Shown here: positions 1-4,270 of the stretch, piece by piece
Position numbering within the stretch: position 1 is the stretch's first letter
Layout: the number at the start of each line of letters is the position of its first letter
IMG/VR virus record: IMGVR_UViG_3300006736_000013
Location: 1-45,379 of that record
Origin: a virus
DNA: 45,379 bases
Direction: 5' to 3' (one strand)
Notes under the pieces: model-generated
What the model saw: only the letters and a program-made list of their open reading frames with translations
Database searches by the model: none
What the model was told of the DNA's origin: nothing
Translations under genes and position numbers: made by a program

Positions 1-332
1 ATGTCCCTGCGGGCGGCTTTCCTATATATAGGGTACTTGAGCCCCGCACGTATACCAAGCAAATCGTTGTCGACGAGCTTGGCTAGGCTGGTCGTTGTCG
101 TCTCACTCATCGAGAGATACTGTAGCTCGAGGTCATACCATGGGGCATATAGCCCAACACCTATGATTAAGGGGTTTGTGCTTAGACTACTGTCGCTGGC
201 TAAGCCAAGATCGTTGCCCGTTGAGTAGTATATTGATACCCCTGGCGATGGCAATATATTGGCGTAATTAGGTGATGATTGAGACATCAAAAATAGGAGC
301 AAAAAGGACGTTAAAATAGTGCTGGTTTTCAT
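1..332 (-). CDS. Exported outer-membrane-like protein, C-terminus cut by window edge
   Basis: Reading leftward from an ATG at 332 gives 110 open codons that run off the window. A good ribosome binding site (GGAGG, 7-8 bases upstream) supports the start. The product opens with a typical Sec signal peptide: a short basic start (MKT), a hydrophobic core (about residues 4-16, LTSFLLLFLM) and a polar region with a likely cut near residue 24. The mature part has alternating polar and hydrophobic stretches such as LIIGVGLYAPWYDLELQYLS and LLGIRAGLKYPIY, as in outer-membrane beta-strands. I infer a small outer-membrane or periplasmic protein, possibly a lysogenic-conversion (moron) gene. No family is recognised. 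If the contig is circular the frame continues from 45379 to a TAA at 45295-45297. Confidence 0.6.
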   Translation of the reverse strand, partial: MKTSTILTSFLLLFLMSQSSPNYANILPSPGVSIYYSTGNDLGLASDSSLSTNPLIIGVGLYAPWYDLELQYLSMSETTTTSLAKLVDNDLLGIRAGLKYPIYRKAARRD

Positions 333-879
333 GGTAAACCTCCAAAAAACAGGGATATTACTCACCCAACAGGATAAAATAAGTGCCCCAAAAAAGCAAG
401 AAATGGACAATAGACCGCCACCTTTCGTTTTTTTCGATGGCCAAAAATTTCCAACTGTGGAGGACTATTGTTGAAAGACATGTCTCTTTGCCCAAATGTT
501 TTTTAGTAGGTTTTTAGAAATCTCTTGCGAAATAAGTGCACCAAAGTCACCCAAGTCACCCATAAGTCACCCAGATTTTGGTGATGGTCTCAGGTACAAA
601 TGCCCAATTAATGGGTGACTTGGGTGACTTTTTACTACTATTAATAAAATATATTTAAATAGAGAAAGTGGGAAAGAGAGGTAGCAAAGAGACCGCCACA
701 GTTGGTAGGTGATATGCCTTATATATAAAACGAGTTAACCCGTGTTTTTCGAAAAAGTCACCCAAATCGTTTTTAGCTGTTATTTTTGGATGCTGTTTTT
801 GGATGATGTTTTTTATTATTTTCTCTTTTTTTCTTCACTCTTTTTTTGATGGGGTGTTTTTCATCATCGTCATGATCGC
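333..879. other. 547-base non-coding region with GTCACCC array
   Basis: No convincing gene is seen in this stretch between the leftward repressor-like gene and the leftward exported-protein gene. It holds the 21-bp inverted repeat described separately, a further GTCACCC word at 757-763, the word GACCGCCAC twice (near 413 and 690), two copies of TTTTTGGATG near 785-802, and T-rich runs around 810-850. It probably contains the promoter and control sites of the exported-protein gene. I could not fix a convincing -35/-10 pair. Confidence 0.6.
543..631. repeat. Perfect 21-bp inverted repeat made of tandem GTCACCC words
   Basis: Arms at 543-563 and 611-631 are perfect reverse complements separated by 47 bases. 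Each arm holds two GTCACCC words 9 bp apart (546-552 and 555-561; inverted 613-619 and 622-628). A further direct copy is at 566-572 and a sixth at 757-763. Spacing near one helical turn suggests a cooperatively bound protein site such as an operator, an iteron-type origin element or a partition site. The loop is long for a terminator, although T-rich sequence follows. Confidence 0.75.
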
Positions 880-1248
880 TTAGTTGGCGTTGGGTTTTTG
901 GTTGAGGATGTCGTTTGTTAGATTATCGATTTGGCGTGCGATCTTGGTTGGTGATAGCTTGTTCTCATCCATTAGGAGCATTAAATCTTGGAGCATGGCA
1001 CGCGTTTGCTTGTGGTCATGTAGATAGTGCCATGTAAAGACGAGCGATTCCTTAGGCGAGAGCTTAAGCAGCATAGAGATCAATTTGTGCTTGTCGTAGC
1101 TGGGCCGCTTGCCGTAGTTCCTTAAGTGAGACAGGTATCCACGCGAAATGTTTAGGTAAATACATAAGCCATTCGTTTTTGACCGATGCTCGTTAATGAA
1201 GCGGTCAATGAAGTAGTTAAAGAGCGCATTCCATTTCTTATTACTCAT
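880..1248 (-). CDS. Repressor-like DNA-binding protein
   Basis: A 122-residue basic protein. A helix-turn-helix-like stretch lies at about residues 28-60 (LNISRGYLSHLRNYGKRPS, then a helix ending ISMLLKLSP), resembling Cro/CI-type recognition helices. A second helical, basic segment near the C-terminus includes LSPTKIARQIDNL. It is transcribed away from the terminase arm. Its upstream gap (1249-1714) holds a symmetric operator-like site, so it sits where a lysogeny regulator would be expected. No peptidase (LexA/CI-type) domain is present, so any induction would not be by self-cleavage. The lysogenic-regulator role is inferred from position; the family is not identified. The start ATG at 1248 is the first in frame and its ribosome binding site is weak. 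Confidence 0.6.
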   Translation of the reverse strand: MSNKKWNALFNYFIDRFINEHRSKTNGLCIYLNISRGYLSHLRNYGKRPSYDKHKLISMLLKLSPKESLVFTWHYLHDHKQTRAMLQDLMLLMDENKLSPTKIARQIDNLTNDILNQKPNAN

Positions 1249-1283
1249 TGATTAGAGCATAGCATGATTTATTTCTTTATTTT

Positions 1284-1302
1284 GTATACTAGATTGGTAT
1301 AC
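1284..1302. promoter_or_regulatory. Operator-like palindrome GTATAC-N7-GTATAC
   Basis: The sequence GTATACTAGATTGGTATAC carries two copies of the self-complementary word GTATAC, 13 bp apart, 36 bases upstream of the repressor-like ATG at 1248. On the leftward strand a TATAAT-like word lies at about 1316-1321, so a bound repressor would sit just downstream of that promoter. An isolated GTATAC also occurs at 44072-44077 beside another inverted repeat. Binding by the neighbouring regulator is inferred. Confidence 0.4.
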
Positions 1303-1339
1303 GCAGTATGTGATATTATACGGCTTTTGAAGTTCTGCT

Positions 1340-1436
1340 GTGGGTAAAGGGGAAATAAATTATGTGGGTAAAGGGGAAATAAATTATTGTGAAATTGTTA
1401 TTACTTAGGATAGTTGTTGGGTTTCGGGGAAATAAA
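1340..1436. repeat. 24-bp tandem direct repeat plus third partial copy
   Basis: A 24-base unit containing GTGGGTAAAGGGGAAATAAA occurs twice in immediate succession (1340-1363 and 1364-1387). The word GGGGAAATAAA recurs at 1426-1436. The copies sit in the divergent control region directly upstream of the multi-hairpin element. They could be regulator or polymerase-recruitment sites. No function can be assigned from sequence alone. Confidence 0.65.
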
Positions 1437-1447
1437 ATTGATATCTA

Positions 1448-1587
1448 AGCTTTGTGAAGCTGGAACCGACAGGGCGATGGAGCCTGGAAAGACTAGCGCA
1501 CCTGTCGGCTTGCTGGGAACTAATGAATACCTTACAATAATTGTATGGTAAATCCTTTTGGCCAAGGATCTCGGAGCAAAACTCCGA
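1448..1587. ncRNA. Candidate structured RNA: five consecutive hairpins upstream of terS
   Basis: Five hairpins follow one another in 140 bases. P1 is AGCTT/AAGCT (1448-1452, 1457-1461). P2 is CCGACAGG/CCTGTCGG (1466-1473, 1501-1508), extended inside by GCG/CGC with a bulge. P3 is a 10-bp stem with one T-T mismatch and a TAA loop (1528-1537, 1541-1550). P4 is ATCCTT/AAGGAT (1552-1557, 1564-1569). P5 is TCGGAG/CTCCGA (1571-1576, 1582-1587). It lies in a gene-free control region 127 bases before terS. Strand is undecided because the hairpins are symmetric. Candidates are a regulatory RNA, a leader RNA, a packaging-related RNA or a cos/pac-type DNA site. I matched it to no known RNA class. Confidence 0.5.
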
Positions 1588-1714
1588 ATTCAATTAGTAA
1601 CCAATATAGTAGTCAATCGATATATTGTAATATGATATATCTCGACTGCGTTAATACTAACAGTGGCCAATAGTGATGTCAATGGATAGTATTATTGAGG
1701 CTAGGGAGCTTTAG

Positions 1715-2272
1715 ATGGGTCGAAAGTCTAACGCTAAGTCATTGGCCGAGAGTTTAAAAGAAGAAGTTATCACACCGGAGAGGGTTTTAGCGGCACTTGA
1801 TAAAGCTAGAGCGGTGCAAGTTAAGGTCTCTAAATACCCAGACGAGTTAAAGATCCTTGCTATGACGATGCGTACAGAGGGCATGACCTATAAGGCTATC
1901 GGCGAGAAGATTGGTGTATCAGAGTCCTCGGTCCATTGTTGGATTAATGACCATAAGGTCGATGCCCTTCTGTTAAATGATCTGTCTGGAGGGCTCAAAA
2001 GGCGGATGTCAAACCGGATGTATATTGCTGCCAACACGTCGTTATCGCGTATTACGGACGAAGACTATGACAAAGCCTCTTTATTGCAAAAAGGGACGTT
2101 CTCGGCTGTTATGATTGACAAGGCGAGGCTATTAGATGATGAATCTACGGTATCGGTAATGGTGGCTTATGATAGAAAGGTTAATGTTAAGGATAATAGG
2201 ACGGTTATAGATGCGGATGCGCGAATAGTTGAGGCTGAGATAGCCGAGCTTAAGGAGGACATTGATGGGTGA
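1715..2272 (+). CDS. terS: Terminase small subunit (putative)
   Basis: A 185-residue protein with a helix-turn-helix at about residues 57-77 (YKAIGEKIGVSESSVHCWI), a central helical segment and a charged C-terminus (EAEIAELKEDIDG). Small terminases combine such an N-terminal DNA-binding fold with an oligomerisation core, recognise the packaging site and recruit the large subunit. A GGGAG ribosome binding site precedes the ATG. It is the first gene of the rightward arm. The large terminase lies about 2 kb downstream, separated by membrane proteins and a phosphatase, which is unusual because the two are normally adjacent. Another HTH regulator is the main alternative. Confidence 0.6.
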   Translation: MGRKSNAKSLAESLKEEVITPERVLAALDKARAVQVKVSKYPDELKILAMTMRTEGMTYKAIGEKIGVSESSVHCWINDHKVDALLLNDLSGGLKRRMSNRMYIAANTSLSRITDEDYDKASLLQKGTFSAVMIDKARLLDDESTVSVMVAYDRKVNVKDNRTVIDADARIVEAEIAELKEDIDG

Positions 2273-2282
2273 TTGGCTATAA
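2265..2282 (+). CDS. Five-codon leader ORF (MGDWL) coupled to the next gene
   Basis: A strong Shine-Dalgarno (AAGGAGG, 2252-2258) sits 6 bases before an ATG at 2265 that reads only MGDWL before TAA at 2280-2282. That TAA overlaps the ATG at 2282 of the next ORF as TAATG. The downstream ORF has no ribosome binding site of its own at normal distance, so re-initiation after this mini-ORF is the simplest way to start it. The same layout recurs before the large terminase. Confidence 0.45.
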   Translation: MGDWL

Positions 2283-2509
2283 TGGCAAGGGTAAAGGGCA
2301 AAAATGTGGCAAATATAGTCTATCTATTGGTAGTTATTATGCTGTTTATGAGCCTAGTGGCGGTAGTGCTGACCTCATCCTTACCCAGGAAGCGCTCACC
2401 CTTTATAGGGCCGCCACCCCCACCCCCCGGGGGGGGGATCAGCGGTCTTTTTATATATGTTTGGTCACCAATTCTTTACGAAAAATTAAAAAGCGAGCAT
2501 AAATCATGA
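2282..2509 (+). CDS. Small membrane protein with a C6/G9 tract
   Basis: A 75-residue ORF with one clear transmembrane helix at about residues 11-31 (VYLLVVIMLFMSLVAVVLTSS), then a basic turn, a run of six prolines and three glycines, and a short tail. The poly-Pro/Gly part is encoded by a homopolymer-rich stretch (2417-2437) that also looks like a terminator stem. An overlapping frame from a GTG at 2269 is open over the same span, so I am not certain which frame, if either, is used. Start choice rests on the TAATG overlap with the mini-ORF. It could be a lysis accessory (spanin- or pinholin-like) protein; no family is recognised. Confidence 0.4.
   Translation: MARVKGKNVANIVYLLVVIMLFMSLVAVVLTSSLPRKRSPFIGPPPPPPGGGISGLFIYVWSPILYEKLKSEHKS
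2411..2453 (+). terminator. GC-rich hairpin followed by T-run, inside small ORF
   Basis: CCGC (2411-2414) pairs with GCGG (2442-2445). Between them the C5 and C6 runs face a G9 run (2429-2437). The stem is followed by TCTTTTTA, the layout of an intrinsic terminator acting rightward. If active it would attenuate transcription from the terS side into the morphogenesis arm. The position inside an ORF makes either the ORF or the terminator doubtful. Confidence 0.35.
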
Positions 2510-3201
2510 GCCTGCCAACATGGTACAGGCCCTATACAGACGTAGCGAAAGCCAAAAGAGAGGCCAAAGAGAGATATATGTGGCAAACTAGTTGTATGGT
2601 GTGTGGGGCATGCCCTGTTTCCATTGACACAATTGATTGGGATAATGCATTATGTGACCGGCATTTACGGTTACAAAAAGAGGATTCTGAAAAAATGGAA
2701 GATAGATTAGATAGAAACATAATTGCCTCTAATATTTTAGATAGATTAGATAGATTAGATAGATTAAATAGCATGATTGCCTTGACCTTATTAAATAGAT
2801 TACAGCAACATCTGCATTATTTCTTAGCAGTCCCAGTTCTCATTATGTTAGCGCTGTTTATTTATGATATTTATTTTTTCTTCAGTACAGGAGGGTCCCC
2901 ACCCCTTAAATTTAACGTGCCAAAATGGGGAGGACTTGTCTGTCTCGCCTTTATTTGGTGCAGCATCCCCGTTAATTATATTTTATACCGCTTTCAGATG
3001 CGTGAAATAAAGAAGAAATACAACAAAGAATTTGATGATATTAAGGAGCAACAACAAGATGTTAACAAAACCAAAATTAAAAGAAACGACCCGCTTGATC
3101 ATAGCAAAGACAGCGATCCAGATAGTAGTGAGGCTACTCCAGTTAGCCGAGATCGCATCGCCCCGGACACACAGGGGGATAAAGATGAAGACAGTGTGTG
3201 A
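2506..3201 (+). CDS. Two-TM membrane protein with Cys cluster and DRL repeats
   Basis: A 231-residue protein. A possible metal-binding cluster lies near the N-terminus (Cys30, Cys33, Cys36, Cys50, His53). It is followed by a helix with repeated Asp-Arg-Leu triplets (67-69 and 79-87) encoded by a 9-bp tandem repeat (about 2738-2768). Two transmembrane helices follow (about 105-127 and 142-163) and then a highly charged tail. The topology suggests a cytoplasmic N-terminus and a charged C-terminus on the same side. It starts four bases before the previous ORF ends. Not recognised; a phage membrane-associated protein of the early packaging region. Confidence 0.6.
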   Translation: MSLPTWYRPYTDVAKAKREAKERYMWQTSCMVCGACPVSIDTIDWDNALCDRHLRLQKEDSEKMEDRLDRNIIASNILDRLDRLDRLNSMIALTLLNRLQQHLHYFLAVPVLIMLALFIYDIYFFFSTGGSPPLKFNVPKWGGLVCLAFIWCSIPVNYILYRFQMREIKKKYNKEFDDIKEQQQDVNKTKIKRNDPLDHSKDSDPDSSEATPVSRDRIAPDTQGDKDEDSV

Positions 3202-3235
3202 GGACCTATTGAGATCAAGGGAGCTGAAATGGTAA
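3059..3235 (+). CDS. Possible overlapping 58-residue ORF
   Basis: An ATG at 3059 follows AAGGAG (3043-3048) at ideal spacing and opens a 58-codon frame that lies out of frame inside the tail of the two-TM protein gene. Its TAA (3233-3235) overlaps the ATG of the next gene as ATGGTAA, the usual sign of translational coupling. The product is basic and partly amphipathic (LKETTRLIIAKTAIQIVVRL). It may instead be a chance frame under a low-complexity charged tail. No family is recognised. Confidence 0.25.
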   Translation: MLTKPKLKETTRLIIAKTAIQIVVRLLQLAEIASPRTHRGIKMKTVCEDLLRSRELKW

Positions 3236-3423
3236 TCGATAACCGACAAAAAATAGAATTACACCTATGGGATTTTATAGAGAGTGTCTATTTCACTGCC
3301 ATCGATCATAATACACCGCAGGAAATTGGCAATTCACTTGTGGCAGAAGTCAAGGTCGAGTTCAATTTTTATAGTGGTGAGGACGTTAGGGTCTTAAAAA
3401 GCCTTAGCCTCCATTCAAACTAA
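3229..3423 (+). CDS. Small conserved-looking protein of unknown function
   Basis: A 64-residue acidic protein with a predicted helix followed by strands (SLVAEVKVEFNFYSG). AGGGAG lies at 3219-3224, a few bases before the ATG, and the gene ends one base into the start of the phosphatase gene (TAATGG), so the two are coupled. It shows no motif I recognise. Its place between membrane proteins and the phosphatase suggests membership of the same transcription unit. Confidence 0.55.
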   Translation: MVIDNRQKIELHLWDFIESVYFTAIDHNTPQEIGNSLVAEVKVEFNFYSGEDVRVLKSLSLHSN

Positions 3424-4166
3424 TGGCAAAAAAGAGGACATTGGTAATTGGCGATATCCATGGTGCGAATCTAGCACTGGAGCAAGCCCTTGACCGTTCC
3501 GGGTTTGATAGAGCGAAGGACCATCTTATTATTCTGGGTGATATTGTTGATGGCTGGCCGGAAACGCGGCAGTGCATCGACACGGTCCTGGGCATAAAGA
3601 ACAGGACATTTATTCTAGGCAACCACGACAAATGGGCACTTGACTGGATGAAGACAGGTATCGCTAAAAAGATATGGACTACCCAGGGCGGGAAGGCGAC
3701 GATAGAATCGTATGGCGCGAAAATATATGATGTGGTGCCCCCCACGAAGGTACCTGAATCACATATCGAGCTTTTAGACACTGCGCTTTTTTACCATTTA
3801 GACAAAAAGGACAGGCTCTTTGTCCATGGTGGGATTGAACCGGAGGGGGTGCGTCCGTTGGATTTAGGTGAGCATACCACTTATGATTTCCTCTGGGACC
3901 GCACCTTAATTGAAAGAGCGATGAGGGCGTGGGAATATGATAAAGAAGGCAAAATGCCACAATTCACAAAATACAAAGAGGTTTATCTAGGGCACACGAC
4001 AACATGGCATCTATCCAAAGTCCCACTTAACATAGGCGAGATCTGGGCAATGGACCAGGGCGCTGGCTGGGAAGGTAAGCTATCGATTATGGATATAGAC
4101 AGTAAAGAGTTCTGGCAGTCTGACAAGGTTTCAGAGCTATACCCCGAGGCGGTGGGTAGACGGTAA
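3423..4166 (+). CDS. PPP-family metallophosphoesterase (Ser/Thr phosphatase-like)
   Basis: 247 residues with the full signature of calcineurin-like PPP phosphatases: GDIHG (10-14), GDIVDGWPE (39-47, in place of GDxxDRG), GNHD (66-69), HGG (135-137) and a late GHT motif. These Asp, Asn and His residues bind the two metal ions. Phage relatives (lambda phosphatase type) remove phosphate from Ser/Thr/Tyr of proteins; related cellular enzymes cut diadenosine tetraphosphate. The change of DRG to DGW in motif II differs from classical protein phosphatases, so the substrate is open. It sits between terS and terL and probably alters host signalling or takeover. Family call secure, substrate not. Confidence 0.85.
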   Translation: MAKKRTLVIGDIHGANLALEQALDRSGFDRAKDHLIILGDIVDGWPETRQCIDTVLGIKNRTFILGNHDKWALDWMKTGIAKKIWTTQGGKATIESYGAKIYDVVPPTKVPESHIELLDTALFYHLDKKDRLFVHGGIEPEGVRPLDLGEHTTYDFLWDRTLIERAMRAWEYDKEGKMPQFTKYKEVYLGHTTTWHLSKVPLNIGEIWAMDQGAGWEGKLSIMDIDSKEFWQSDKVSELYPEAVGRR

Positions 4167-4179
4167 TAGATAGATAGTA

Positions 4180-4226
4180 GGCGTTTTGGTCGACGCCGTA
4201 GTTAGTTAGAAGAAAAAGGAGTCTGG
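4180..4226 (+). promoter_or_regulatory. UUUGGUCG hairpin plus GGAGUCUGG ribosome binding site, copy A
   Basis: The stem GGCGU (4180-4184)/ACGCC (4193-4197) closes the 8-base loop UUUGGUCG (4185-4192). Twenty bases on comes GGAGUCUGG (4218-4226), the ribosome binding site of the 13-codon leader before the large terminase. The same loop and same extended ribosome binding site occur at two other loci with unrelated stem sequences. This suggests an RNA-binding protein or antisense RNA that reads the loop and controls initiation. Confidence 0.7.
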
Positions 4227-4228
4227 GA

Positions 4229-4270
4229 ATGATAGGTATGGAAATAGAATGGGTGCGCGTTAAAAAATAA
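4229..4270 (+). CDS. Thirteen-residue leader peptide of terL
   Basis: The GGAGUCUGG ribosome binding site leads to an ATG at 4229 that encodes MIGMEIEWVRVKK. It stops at TAA 4268-4270, which overlaps the terL ATG as TAATG. The terL start has only an A-rich run just upstream and no Shine-Dalgarno, so terL translation probably depends on ribosomes finishing this leader. The leader sits immediately downstream of the conserved hairpin, so regulation of the leader would pass on to terL. Confidence 0.55.
   Translation: MIGMEIEWVRVKK

Larger units (their letters stand above)
1249..1714. promoter_or_regulatory. 466-base divergent control region
   Basis: This gap separates the leftward repressor-like gene from the whole rightward arm. 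Besides the operator-like palindrome, the tandem repeats and the hairpin cluster listed separately, it holds an AT-rich imperfect palindrome near 1618-1648 (TCGATATAT ... ATATATCTCGA), about 70 bases before terS. No convincing protein gene is seen. It is the likely switch region for leftward versus rightward transcription. That is inference from gene orientation. Confidence 0.55.

Noticed and set aside
1-228. Rightward 75-codon frame at the left edge
   Set aside because: It is antisense to the leftward signal-peptide gene, which has a ribosome binding site and sensible composition. The rightward frame has neither.
543-763. CRISPR array from the repeated GTCACCC words
   Set aside because: The repeated word is 7 bp, spacing is 9-11 bp or irregular, orientation flips, and no cas genes are present.
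1448-1587. Hammerhead-type self-cleaving ribozyme in the hairpin cluster
   Set aside because: A CTAATGA stretch after P2 resembles the hammerhead core CUGANGA, but the invariant G is replaced and the GAAA strand is missing.
1405-1593. 62-codon leftward frame in the control region
   Set aside because: It spans the five-hairpin cluster, has no ribosome binding site and gives an unlikely composition. The hairpins explain the sequence better.
2269-2502. 77-codon frame from GTG 2269 as the main gene after terS
   Set aside because: The frame has a ribosome binding site at acceptable spacing, but its product looks random. The competing frame has a clear membrane helix and a TAATG coupling to a mini-ORF. 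Neither is certain.
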